From Baffinella frigidus (lineage: Eukaryota > Cryptophyceae > Cryptomonadales > Baffinellaceae): 11,368 nucleotides of DNA. Below the pieces are notes generated by a model. It was given only the letters and a program-made list of their open reading frames with translations, did not search any database and was not told where the DNA came from. Below are positions 1 through 5,868 of this stretch, in pieces (position 1 is the stretch's first letter; every line of letters starts with the position of its first letter). The DNA lies in NCBI GenBank assembly GCA_026770585.1, contig MU646694.1, forward strand, positions 140,489 through 151,856. Direction: 5' to 3'. The translations under genes were made by a program, and so were the position numbers.

Positions 1-31
1 CACACGAATCAGTGTTAGACACACATGAATG

Positions 32-76
32 TTAGGGGTGTAGGCCCTCGCACACCCCCTCGAAGAACGCTACCAC
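32..76 (-). CDS. Gene 2, exon 12 (candidate, end uncertain)
   Basis: After the acceptor CTCTGGCAG the minus strand reads VVAFFEGVCEGLHP and a TAA at 34-32. A donor-like GGG|GTGTGC after VVAFFEG (exon end 56) is the alternative. It is in phase with exon 11 (SIDLVQE|VVAFFEG). A partial copy with the acceptor TTGCAG, reading MVALFEGVCD, is found upstream at 288-324. The left edge of the window is too close to decide between a terminal and an internal exon. Confidence 0.4.
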   Translation of the reverse strand: MVAFFEGVCEGLHP

Positions 77-430
77 CTGCCAGAGGAGTCCGTGTCAGAC
101 ACACATGAACCTGTGTTGGAGACACACGAATCGGAGTTGGATACACATGGATCAGTTTTGGACACACACGAATCAGCTTGGGAATAGAAACACGGAAATG
201 GCTGTTGGACAAACACACGAATCGGTGTTGCACACACGGAAGCCGGGGTTGGACACACGTAAATCGGTGTTAGCCACACACGAATCGCACACGCCCTCGA
301 ACAACGCTACCATCTGCAAGAGGATTCAGGGCCAGACACACACAACTCAGTGTTGGACACACACGCATCGGAGTTGGATACACGTGAATCAGTTTTGGAC
401 ATACACAAATCAGCGTTAGAATAGAAACAC
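51..430. repeat. 237-bp higher-order duplication
   Basis: The segments 51-193 and 288-430 are homologous at a constant offset of 237 bases. Matching landmarks include ACGCTACCA, GGAGTTGGATACAC, ATCAGTTTTGGACA and GAATAGAAACAC. The duplicated unit contains both the minisatellite and the edge of candidate exon 12, showing directly that duplication here crossed an exon boundary. Confidence 0.8.
288..324 (-). pseudogene. Echo of exon 12
   Basis: This is a second copy of the CAG|xTGGTAGCGTTxTTCGAG block, 237 bases from the first and part of the 237-base higher-order repeat. Similarity stops shortly after GTGTGCGA. It is upstream of exon 12 on the minus strand, as in the other cases where a 5' edge is copied. 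Confidence 0.5.
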
Positions 431-617
431 ATGAATCAGTGGTGGACACACACGGATCAGCGTTAGACACACAGAAATGAGTGTTAGACACACACGGATC
501 AGCATTAGACGCACAGAAATGAGTGTTAGACACACACGGATCAGAGTCAGACACACAGCAGCATAAACGTCGATCTGTGTAAAGCAACACAAAAACATCG
601 ACGATTGCAAAGCGCAC

Positions 618-728
618 CTCTTGGACGAGATCGATGGACTCAACGGCGCCAGTGCCGTCAGAGCCGTCGCGGCGCGCAAGCATCATGAACGACGTGTCGA
701 TCGCATACGACACCAGCGCTTGCACCCC
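618..728 (-). CDS. Gene 2, exon 11
   Basis: This is a 37-codon exon between acceptor GTTGCAG and donor CAAGAG|GTGCGC, phase 0 at both ends. It reads GVQALVSYAIDTSFMMLARR, then DGSDGTGAVESIDLVQE: a hydrophobic helix, a glycine/aspartate loop and an acidic helix. Thirty of 37 third positions are G or C. Three decayed copies of its 5' half with the acceptor lie upstream in the intron. Next to the following piece (VVAFFEG) it vaguely recalls helical-repeat proteins, but that is not enough for a name. Confidence 0.7.
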
Positions 729-860
729 CTGCAACAGAAATCAGTGTTAGACTCACGGAAACACACACACAATCAGTGTTACACACACTGGTTCGTGTGT
801 TGGACACACACGAATCAGTGTTACACACACTGAAACCGGCGTTAGGCACACAAAAGTCGA

Positions 861-1152
861 GCATCATGAAGGGCGTGTCGATCGCGTACGACACCAGCGC
901 CTGCAACCCCTGCAACAGACCGGCCCGTGAGAAACAACCGAAACCCCCCTTCTCAGAACCCTGGGCGGAATTGCGTGCGACACCAGCGCTTGCACCGCCT
1001 GCAACAGAAATCAGTGTTAGACACACGGAAATCGGTGCTGGACACACACGAATCGGTGTTAAACACACAGAAACCGGCGTTAGGCACACATGAGTCGAGC
1101 ATCAATCAGGACGTGTCGATCGCGTATGACGCCAGCGCTTGCACCGCCTGCC
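861..1152 (-). pseudogene. Three echoes of the 5' half of exon 11
   Basis: Copies lie at 861-918 (5 differences in 58 bases, offset 181), about 971-1022 (offset 270) and about 1096-1152. On the minus strand they read GLQALVSYAIDTPFMML, AVQALVSHA and AVQALASYAIDTS followed by TGA. All three keep CAG directly before the copied exon edge, so they look like intact acceptors. None carries the downstream half of the exon or its donor. The CACACGAAT minisatellite separates them. Confidence 0.75.
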
Positions 1153-1251
1153 AATAACAATATCCTCGCCAGGAATCAAATTACATCTGAGAGAAAATCA
1201 TGCGGAGAAATATGGTCAAGTAAGGTGCCAGCCCCCGTGTTGCCCCGGTGT

Positions 1252-1401
1252 TTATCTCAGAAAACGAGTTCTAAAACTCATTTTCGTAAGTCAATTTCCC
1301 TACAAATTCGTCAACTTATTCTTTACTCTCCGCATAAGTTGACAAATTTGTAGGGGAATTGACTTAAGAAAACGAGTTTTAGAACTCGTTTTCTGAGATA
1401 A
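1252..1401. mobile_element. Foldback (MITE-like) element
   Basis: Two 68-base arms (1252-1319 and 1334-1401) are inverted copies with four mismatches around a 14-base loop. The ends are TTATCTCAG...CTGAGATAA. GTGT directly flanks both ends (1248-1251 and 1402-1405), a possible 4-bp target duplication. Inside each arm AAAACGAGTTCTAAAACTC forms a smaller hairpin. There is no coding capacity, so it would be non-autonomous. As RNA it would form a long, nearly perfect stem, so a small-RNA source is the alternative. Confidence 0.75.
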
Positions 1402-1575
1402 GTGTGTACGATGGTGATGAATCGACGCCCCATGCTACACATCCGCATCCGCCAGACCTCAAACGACAAAACCCTCTTTGCCTTGCGAGAGGAGGCGGGC
1501 CCATGAGCCCCGTTGAAACGAGGTTTGTACCAGAGTGTTTTAAGAGTGTACTGCGATCCCGCGTCTATGTTCGAG

Positions 1576-1643
1576 AGGCAGAGAGAGATAGAGACAGAGA
1601 AAGAGCAATAGATAGATAGGTAGATAGAGAGAGATATATCTAT

Positions 1644-1704
<61 letters not shown>

Positions 1705-1705
1705 G
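1576..1705. repeat. GA-rich and GATA microsatellite
   Basis: A purine-rich GAGA/GACAGA lead is followed by about 14 uninterrupted GATA units (1645-1702) and a short GAGA tail. It lies in the intron downstream of exon 10. It produces the repetitive SIYL and YLSI peptides on the minus strand, which are not real. Confidence 0.95.
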
Positions 1706-1742
1706 AAAGAGAGGGATCGCGAACGGGGGCCAGGAAGCAGAC

Positions 1743-1799
1743 CTGGGTTTGTAGCTGGGGCATGGCCAGCAGCTTCCGGATCGGCTCCGAGTTTTTCAG
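1743..1799 (-). CDS. Gene 2, exon 10
   Basis: LKNSEPIRKLLAMPQLQTQ (19 codons) precedes the donor ACCCAG|GTCTGC; 16 of 19 third positions are G or C. The acceptor is read as TTTAGCGGAG, which gives phase 0. The more pyrimidine-like TTTAG six bases upstream would put a stop in frame after a phase 0 junction. It looks like an amphipathic helix. The acceptor region (CTCCGCTAAACAGCACGC on +) is echoed 82 bases away at about 1881-1912. Confidence 0.55.
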
Positions 1800-1814
1800 C
1801 TCCGCTAAACAGCA

Positions 1815-1960
1815 CGCCTGCCCAGGGTTTTGTGTTTAGGGTTTAGAGTGCAGGGCGGAGGGCGGAGGGCGCGCATCAACTCTCCGGTAAAAAGCACGCT
1901 TGCCCAGGGTCAACGGTGCAGGGATTAGAGTGCAGGGTTTAGGGTGTAGGGTGTAGGGCG
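1815..1960. repeat. Degenerate telomere-type repeats with echo of exon 10 acceptor
   Basis: GGGTTTAG, GGGTGTAG and GCAGGG words are mixed, G-rich strand on +. A block at 1881-1912 repeats the region just upstream of exon 10 (CTCCG-TAAA-AGCACGC-TGCCCAGGGT). Confidence 0.7.
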
Positions 1961-2003
1961 CGCAGGGGTTTAGTGCGACTCCGCTTAACATTATCCCTGT
2001 TCA

Positions 2004-2134
2004 GCACTTGGAGAGAGGACATCCTCGCAAGCTGGTGCTTCCTTCCCTAAGCCCTAAACTCTGAACTATAAGGTCTGGAACTAACGCCTCAACCAGCCGC
2101 ACCTGGAGAGGGGGCGTGCGGGCGCGCTGGTGCG
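2004..2134 (-). pseudogene. Two echoes of the 3' end of exon 9
   Basis: Copy one (2101-2134) keeps CACCAGCGCGCCCGC and ends CTCCAG|GTGCGG. Copy two (2004-2042) reads KHQLARMSSLQ and ends CTCCAA|GTGCTG. Both retain the GT at the position of the real donor and neither has a recognisable acceptor in front. They are about 113 and 210 bases from the original. Both could act as decoy donors for exon 9. Confidence 0.65.
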
Positions 2135-2215
2135 GAGTGACTTTACGCGGGTCTGGGTGACTTTACACGGCACTGAATAGCTTCAATTCACACGGGACAG
2201 TGTGCCGAGACGGAC

Positions 2216-2302
2216 CTGGAGAGAGGACATGCGGGCGCGCTGGTGCTTGCCCATCTTGTCGACAAACTCATTCTCCAGCGCGTTCAGGTTCGACGACGAG
2301 TC
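2216..2302 (-). CDS. Gene 2, exon 9: charged helical segment
   Basis: This is a 29-codon exon between acceptor CCCCCCAG and donor CTCCAG|GTCCGT, phase 0 at both ends, with G or C at 26 of 29 third positions. It reads DSSSNLNALENEFVD, then KMGKHQRARMSSLQ. It predicts a short serine-rich lead followed by an amphipathic, basic helix. Two decayed copies of its 3' end with donor GT lie downstream at about 2101-2134 and 2004-2042. Family not recognised. Confidence 0.7.
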
Positions 2303-2713
2303 CTGGGGGGTGGGTGTTGACGAGTGAGTCAGGCGTCAGATCCAAAAATGGGGGTCAAAAAAATCAGGCGTGAGTACACAATGAGAGTGAAAACCTGGGG
2401 CGTGCCGAGTAAAAAAATGAAAGAAGTAGAAGAAGAGTCGAGTCACACATAGAAATTGAATATACAAGTCAGGTCGTAATTTTGGACCGGGGGGGTTCGG
2501 TCCGAGGCAAAAGCACGGCCGTTGAAAGGACGAGGAGTTGAGTTTCACTGGGGAGCGCACATTCATTTAGTACCACGAAACGAAACGTCGCGTTCTGAAA
2601 TCCCCACCTGTGATCGGGCGTGGCTCACCGTGTTGCAGGGTTTAGGGTTAAGGGTTGAGGGTTGAGGGTTGAGGGTGTTGGGTTTGGGGACTGGGGTTGA
2701 GGGTTGAGGGATT
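2303..2713. repeat. Intron 8-9: A-rich stretch and a telomere-type island
   Basis: From 2303 to about 2632 I see no exon, only A-rich runs and a poly-G/C patch near 2488-2500. From 2633 to 2713 the DNA is degenerate GGGTTGAG/GGGTTTAG repeat, next to the exon 8 echo. Confidence 0.6.
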
Positions 2714-2774
2714 AGACCGCGTGGCACTCCTTGCGGGCCTCGGCGTAACGCCGAGACGCATCTGGGGGCACTCC
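2714..2774 (-). pseudogene. Echo of the 3' part of exon 8
   Basis: This is a copy of the last ~50 bases of exon 8 and its donor, about 230 bases downstream on the minus strand. Long exact blocks (for example GAGTGCCACGCGGT) are interrupted by a ten-base insertion that breaks the frame. The donor GT is kept (GCG|GTCTAA). It sits directly beside a telomere-type repeat island. Confidence 0.65.
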
Positions 2775-2946
2775 AGGCTTGCAAACAACAACAAGAAAGA
2801 ATCAGACGAAGAGTGGCGCTTCCCGGTCTGAATGCACTGTACATTCCCTTCCAACATAATACAATTGTATGAATCGTTGACGACAGGTTTAGATTATCTT
2901 CTCAGACGACCGGTGTAGGTTATCTTTTTTGAGAGGGAAATCCAAC

Positions 2947-3036
2947 CGCGTGGCACTCCTTGAGGGCCTCGGCGTAAGTCATCTGGGGGCAGACGAACTC
3001 CTCGGCCCAGTTCATGTACGCGGGCACGCACAGCTC
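2947..3036 (-). CDS. Gene 2, exon 8
   Basis: This is a 30-codon exon between acceptor CTTTCTGCAG and donor CACGCG|GTTGGA, phase 0 at both ends, with G or C at 29 of 30 third positions. It reads ELCVPAYMNWAEEFV, then CPQMTYAEALKECHA. Three cysteines, a histidine and amphipathic helices are visible; no named domain recognised. Decayed copies of its 5' part lie upstream (3122-3148) and of its 3' part downstream (2714-2774), so it is flanked by echoes on both sides. Confidence 0.75.
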
Positions 3037-3121
3037 CTGCAGAAAGGCGAGGTTTCTTGAGTTGACCAGGTTTGTTAAGTTGACATTCAGGGGTTAGTTC
3101 CACGCCAGGGGTTAAGGTGGG

Positions 3122-3148
3122 ACGTAGGCGGGCACGTACAGCTGATAG
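3122..3148 (-). pseudogene. Echo of the 5' part of exon 8
   Basis: On the minus strand this reads CAGCTGTACGTGCCCGCCTA, against GAGCTGTGCGTGCCCGCGTA in the real exon. It is located about 100 bases upstream in the preceding intron, surrounded by degenerate telomere repeat. Only about 25 bases are alike and it breaks off quickly. Confidence 0.5.
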
Positions 3149-3159
3149 GGAGGGTTTGG

Positions 3160-3312
3160 GAAGAGTTTCGGGTTTGAGGTTTAGGAGTTTGAGGTTTAGG
3201 GGTTTGAGGTTTAGGGGTTTGGGGTTTAGGGGTTCACCTCGCACGGCGGCATCAGGATCGAGTACCAGTTCACCTCCCGCCTGCATAAGTCAGGGTTTAG
3301 GGTTTAGGGTTC
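3160..3312. repeat. Telomere-type repeats around exon 7
   Basis: GGTTTGAGGTTTAG and GGTTTAGG units fill 3160-3235, the intron after exon 7. GGGTTTAGGGTTTAGGG at 3293-3312 lies directly before its acceptor. G-rich strand on +. Confidence 0.85.
3238..3273 (-). CDS. Gene 2, exon 7
   Basis: VNWYSILMPPCE ends at the donor TGCGAG|GTGAAC and has G or C at every third position. Two acceptors are possible. GCGGGAG gives a phase 0 exon of 36 bases as listed. TTATGCAG, seven bases further up (start 3280), is a better acceptor but would need a phase 2 junction and adds an Arg-Glu. It joins in phase to exon 8 (ELCVPAY...). The following intron is made of GGTTTAGG-type repeats. Confidence 0.6.
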
Positions 3313-3313
3313 A

Positions 3314-3420
3314 GCAACTTATGTGAACAGCAACTTATGTCAGCAAAAGTCCCCGCGAAAGTTGCTCTTCAGGAAAAGTTGATGTTTGGCAAAAGTTGAT
3401 GTGTGGCGAAAGTTGTGGCA
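3314..3420. repeat. AAGTTG short tandem repeats
   Basis: GCAACTTATGT occurs twice, then three to four units like CAAAAGTTGATGTGTGG follow. No coding signal seen. Confidence 0.6.
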
Positions 3421-3826
3421 GCGAGGCCGGTTCTGCGCCCGTTTTCGAATCGCGCGGAATTCAGTGTTTGTTGGAGAGAGCAGCGGGAGAGACCGCGCGC
3501 ACTCCAGACGCCAGACGGCTGTAAAATCGTGGGGTTTGATTTTCTGGATTCGCGCGAGCGGGGGATTCTTGCTAGTCAAAATGACTTGTGGAGAGGAGGA
3601 AGACTTTTGAAGGGAGGAAGGCTCGAGACCTGAGAAAGGCATCGCGGATGCGAGACATGCGGTCGAGAGTGCCAAGCCTTGAATAAGCTGCTAAAGCGTG
3701 AGTCACGTGACCAAAAGGATCAGGAGTAACGTGACCAAAAAGCGCAAGACCTGAAGAAGGTATCGCGAAGCCGAGACATGCGGTCGCGAAGCCCCAGGTC
3801 CCGGCGCCCGATGATCTCCCATGACT
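3421..3826. repeat. Non-coding interval with paired direct repeats
   Basis: No exon with splice sites and GC3 bias is seen. GACCTGA(G/A)(A)AAGG...CGAGACATGCGGTCG is present at about 3627 and 3748. TTGAATAAGCTGCT...CGTGAGT at 3679 returns at 4162. Confidence 0.6.
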
Positions 3827-4148
3827 CCGCGTGCGCGTCCCCCTGCCACGAAAGAAAGAGACCGTCAAGATCTGGTTCTTGCCATGAAAGAAAGAGACAG
3901 TCAAGATCTGGTTCTGCAATGAGTAAACAATGAGCTCTAGCTCTGCCACAGGGGGGGGGGTGAGGATCCTCCCAGGACTCCGCGTGCGCGTCCCCCTGCG
4001 GGAAAGAAAGAGACAGTCAAGACCTGGTTCTGCCGAAAAGAAAGAGACAGTCAAGATCTGGATCTGCAATGAGCAAACCATGAGCTCTGGCTCTGCCATA
4101 GGGGGGGGGGGTGAGGATCCTCCCAGGAATCCGCGTGCGCGTCCCCCT
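3827..4148. repeat. ~152-bp tandem repeat with poly-G tracts
   Basis: CCGCGTGCGCGTCCCCCTG recurs at 3827, 3980 and 4131 (spacing 153 and 151). Each unit contains two 31-base subunits GAAAGAAAGAGACAGTCAAG..., the words ATGAGCTCTxGCTCTGCCA, and a poly-G tract of 10 (3951-3960) or 11 (4101-4111). A diverged subunit occurs again near 4245. Confidence 0.85.
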
Positions 4149-4322
4149 GGGGGTGGGAGATTTGAATAAGCTGCTGACGCGTGAGTAACGGGACCAATTT
4201 CATTACTCAACTAGGTCGTGACACTGCATCACATTTACGTGCCAGAAAGAGACATTCAAGACCTGGATGTGTGTTAGATAATCTGGGGTATAACCTGGGC
4301 TCCTCGGTAGATCAATTTATAA

Positions 4323-4550
4323 ATAAGACACCCTACCCTGCAAACACTCAACCACAAAGAGCATCTGAATCCATATGATGAGGAGCTCAGATTAACTGAG
4401 GCAGAGCTAGAAGACTTGAATGAGCTGCCAACGGTCGCGCTGACAGCCTTCTGGTTTCGCACGAATGCGGGGAGGCGCTGGTACCAAGTTGACGAACTTG
4501 TACCGCACACCCAGCATGTCAACCTGAGAATAATCCGCCAACCCGACTGA
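4323..4550 (+). pseudogene. Plus-strand open frame, unrecognised, possibly part of a decayed element
   Basis: Between TAA at 4320 and TGA at 4548-4550, 75 codons are open without a suitable ATG. Recognisable runs are NPYDEELRLTEAELEDLNE, LPTVALTAFWFRTNAGRRWY and QVDELVPHTQHVNLRIIRQ. The composition is protein-like (acidic helix, then a mixed segment). Codon use (AGA, TTA, CTA, GCA) is unlike the GC3-rich minus-strand exons, suggesting a foreign or mobile origin. The frame before it (SSVDQFINKTPYPANTQPQ) may be the same protein shifted by one base. It overlaps candidate exon 6 in antisense; at most one of the two is likely real. Confidence 0.3.
4485..4523 (-). CDS. Gene 2, exon 6 (candidate): 13-codon exon
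   Basis: VDMLGVRYKFVNL is bounded by acceptor TTCTCAG and donor AACTTG|GTACCA, phase 0 at both ends. The donor has the same GTACCA as exon 5. A related 39-base block is found at 5327-5365, and its 3' part (coding YKFVNL) is shared with the arms of the foldback element at 1252-1401. The exon may therefore be derived from a mobile sequence. A plus-strand reading frame overlaps it (see 4323-4550), so it could also not be an exon at all. Confidence 0.4.
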
Positions 4551-4673
4551 GGCAGAGCTGGAGAGATCCTGAGAGGCTGAGATCCTGGGAGGCCGACCAT
4601 GACAGTAGAGCGCCGGTACCCACACCGTCCCGAGGCGGGCCTGTCTGTCATTGGGCAAAGCCGGGGGGGCGCT

Positions 4674-4775
4674 GGTACCATATGTGGTATGTGTGTATGG
4701 TTGGTACCATATATGGTATGTGTGTATGGTTGGTACCATATATGGTATGTGTGTAGAGTAGGGGTGTATGGTACC
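4674..4775. repeat. 29-bp GGTACC minisatellite after exon 5
   Basis: GGTACCATATATGGTATGTG units start at 4674, 4703 and 4732, with a further GGTACC at 4770. Each unit has an inner palindrome (CCATATATGG). Read on the minus strand every unit repeats the exon 5 donor context TGGTACCA. Confidence 0.85.
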
Positions 4776-4879
4776 ATGAAGGTGGAGCCGACGAAGGTGA
4801 AGCCGAGGTTGATGGCGATCTGAAGGCGCGAGACAGAGGGCAGCGACACCAGGAACAGGAACGGCCGCAGCGTCCCACC
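4775..4879 (-). CDS. Gene 2, exon 5: hydrophobic, possibly membrane-associated segment
   Basis: This is a 35-codon exon between acceptor TCTCAG and donor TTCATG|GTACCA, phase 0 at both ends, with G or C at 32 of 35 third positions. It encodes GGTLRPFLFLVSLPSVSRLQ followed by IAINLGFTFVGSTFM. Two hydrophobic stretches flank an SVSR turn, so a membrane hairpin or channel-like linker is possible, but a buried soluble helix fits as well. Being soluble would be more natural next to the zinc and coiled-coil exons if all belong to one gene. I do not recognise the family. Confidence 0.6.
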
Positions 4880-4886
4880 CTGAGAT

Positions 4887-5090
4887 TCGTCGTTTACTGT
4901 CAATCGATATCTTGTAAACGTTGATTGTTAATTATTATTTGGAATAATTGAATTTGTAGTGTAATCGCTGATTTTTTTGACCGTTGATTGAGAATCGTTG
5001 TTTTTAAACGACCAAGCTTTAGTTTGGTGTGTTAAACGGTTATTAAAATTATAGTGTAACCGTTGATTTTTTTATGCAGGCGTTGTTAAC
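4887..5090. repeat. AT-rich block with CGTTGATT words
   Basis: This block is strongly AT-rich compared with its surroundings. TAGTGTAATCGCTGATTTTTTT (4957) recurs as TAGTGTAACCGTTGATTTTTTT (5052), 95 bases later. CGTTGATT or close forms occur about six times. It may be a remnant of a mobile element, or an intron segment with a different history. Confidence 0.6.
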
Positions 5091-5093
5091 TGA

Positions 5094-5366
5094 ATGGCTG
5101 CAAACAAGGATGCGCTCCGCGCTAAGCTTCGGGAGTCAACAGTCAAGTTAACCATCGTTCACGTGACTCTCAGCAACCTGCTCCAGCCAGAAAAAGGGGA
5201 AAGGGGAATAAACCGACGAGTTAATCACAACAATCCGATTTCTAGTGGGAGTCGCCGCCTCAAAGATCTCCAGCAGTCGATTTGGTCTCACCAATTTGGC
5301 GAGACCGGGCTGTTCCCCACTGCAAAGTTGACGAATTTGTACCATACGCATAAAAAGTCAACTTGA
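5094..5366 (+). CDS. Hypothetical plus-strand frame, weak
   Basis: This is a 90-codon ATG-to-TGA frame beginning MAANKDALRAKLRESTVKLT. The first third looks helical; the rest (NHNNPISSGSRR onward) looks random. Third positions are not GC-biased. It lies just after the AT-rich block and its end covers the YKFVNF copy in antisense. It may be chance or an element remnant. Confidence 0.2.
   Translation: MAANKDALRAKLRESTVKLTIVHVTLSNLLQPEKGERGINRRVNHNNPISSGSRRLKDLQQSIWSHQFGETGLFPTAKLTNLYHTHKKST
5327..5365 (-). repeat. Copy of the candidate exon 6 sequence
   Basis: Minus-strand reading VDFLCVWYKFVNF; about 29 of 39 bases agree with 4485-4523. It contains TACAAATTCGTCAACTT, identical to a 17-base stretch in the left arm of the foldback element. 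AAGTTGAC and GTCAACTT at its edges form an inverted repeat. Confidence 0.55.
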
Positions 5367-5396
5367 CAATAGCCAGTCAGGTCCACGCGACCGATA

Positions 5397-5575
5397 AGTT
5401 TTAGGGTTTAGTGTTTAGAGTTAAGGGTTTAGGGTTTGGGGGATAGGGGATAGGGTTTAGGTTTTGGAGTTGAGGGTTTGTGGTTTAGGGTTAAGAGGTT
5501 TAGGGTTTGAGTTTAGGGTTTAGGGTTTGGGGTTTGGGGTTTAGGGTTTAGGGTTTAGGGTTCAGGGTTCGTTTC
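5397..5575. repeat. Telomere-type repeats, intron after exon 4
   Basis: GGGTTTAG with many variants (GGGTTTGG, GGATAGGG, GGGTTAAG), G-rich strand on +. The intron transcript therefore carries the CCCUAAA strand. Confidence 0.9.
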
Positions 5576-5578
5576 GAC

Positions 5579-5632
5579 CTTGGCGGCATTCTCGCGGAAC
5601 TCGGAGATCTTCTCCAGGTCCTTCTGGAGCAC
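5579..5632 (-). CDS. Gene 2, exon 4: predicted coiled-coil segment
   Basis: This is an 18-codon exon, VLQKDLEKISEFRENAAK, between acceptor AAACCAG and donor GCCAAG|GTCGAA, phase 0 at both ends. Leucine, isoleucine and phenylalanine spacing with alternating acid and basic residues predicts an amphipathic helix, likely a coiled coil. G or C occurs at 17 of 18 third positions. It sits alone between two blocks of TTTAGGG-like repeat and is the cleanest example here of an exon between telomere-repeat introns. Confidence 0.75.
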
Positions 5633-5635
5633 CTG

Positions 5636-5828
5636 GTTTAGGGTTTAGGGTGTAGGGTTTAGGGTTTAGGGTTTAGGGTGTAGGGTTTGGGGTTTGGGGG
5701 TTTGGGCTTAGGGTTTAGGTTCTAGGGTTTGGGGTTTAGGGTTTGGGGTTTAGGGTTTTGGGTGTAGGTTTGAGGGTTTACGGTTTAGGGTTTGGGGTTT
5801 GGGGTTTGGGTTTGGGGTGTGGGGTTTC
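5636..5828. repeat. Telomere-type repeats, intron between exons 3 and 4
   Basis: The whole intron of about 200 bases is TTTAGGG-like repeat, starting at the donor of exon 3 and running to the acceptor of exon 4. Confidence 0.9.
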
Positions 5829-5830
5829 AC

Positions 5831-5863
5831 CTGCAGCTTCCGCGGCCGCACCACGTAGTCGTT
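5831..5863 (-). CDS. Gene 2, exon 3: 11-codon micro-exon
   Basis: The exon reads NDYVVRPRKLQ between acceptor CGGGCAG and donor CTGCAG|GTGAAA, phase 0 at both ends. Both flanking introns are almost entirely degenerate telomere repeat, so this unique, GC3-rich block stands out clearly. A decayed copy of its 5' edge with the acceptor is found upstream at 5943-5963. Function unknown; it probably continues the basic linker between the zinc region and the next helix. Confidence 0.65.
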
Positions 5864-5868
5864 CTGCC

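Larger units (their letters stand above)
1..590. repeat. CACACACGAATCAGTGTTAGA minisatellite
   Basis: Degenerate tandem units of about 21-28 bases alternate forms such as TTAGACACACACGGATCAG and TTAGACACACAGAAATGAG. Further blocks of the same repeat occur at 736-850 and 1005-1095, between the copies of exon 11. All six frames give meaningless repetitive peptides. It fills the introns around exons 11 and 12. Confidence 0.85.

Noticed and set aside
1-590. CRISPR-like array of 21-28 base repeats
   Set aside because: Units are contiguous and degenerate, without unique spacers of constant length, and the context is eukaryotic.
32-728. Assignment of exons 11-12 (DLVQE|VVAFFEGVCEG) to an IP3/ryanodine receptor RIH-type domain
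   Set aside because: The resemblance rests on a few residues and the order of the other exons does not fit that family.
1540-1815. Minus-strand frames with long SIYL/YLSI runs
   Set aside because: Direct product of the GATA microsatellite; only the exon 10 part has coding character.
2563-3286. Reading frames with repeating Leu-Asn-Pro-Lys-Pro or Gly-Phe-Arg units
   Set aside because: They are translations of degenerate telomere repeat and cross splice sites of better exons.
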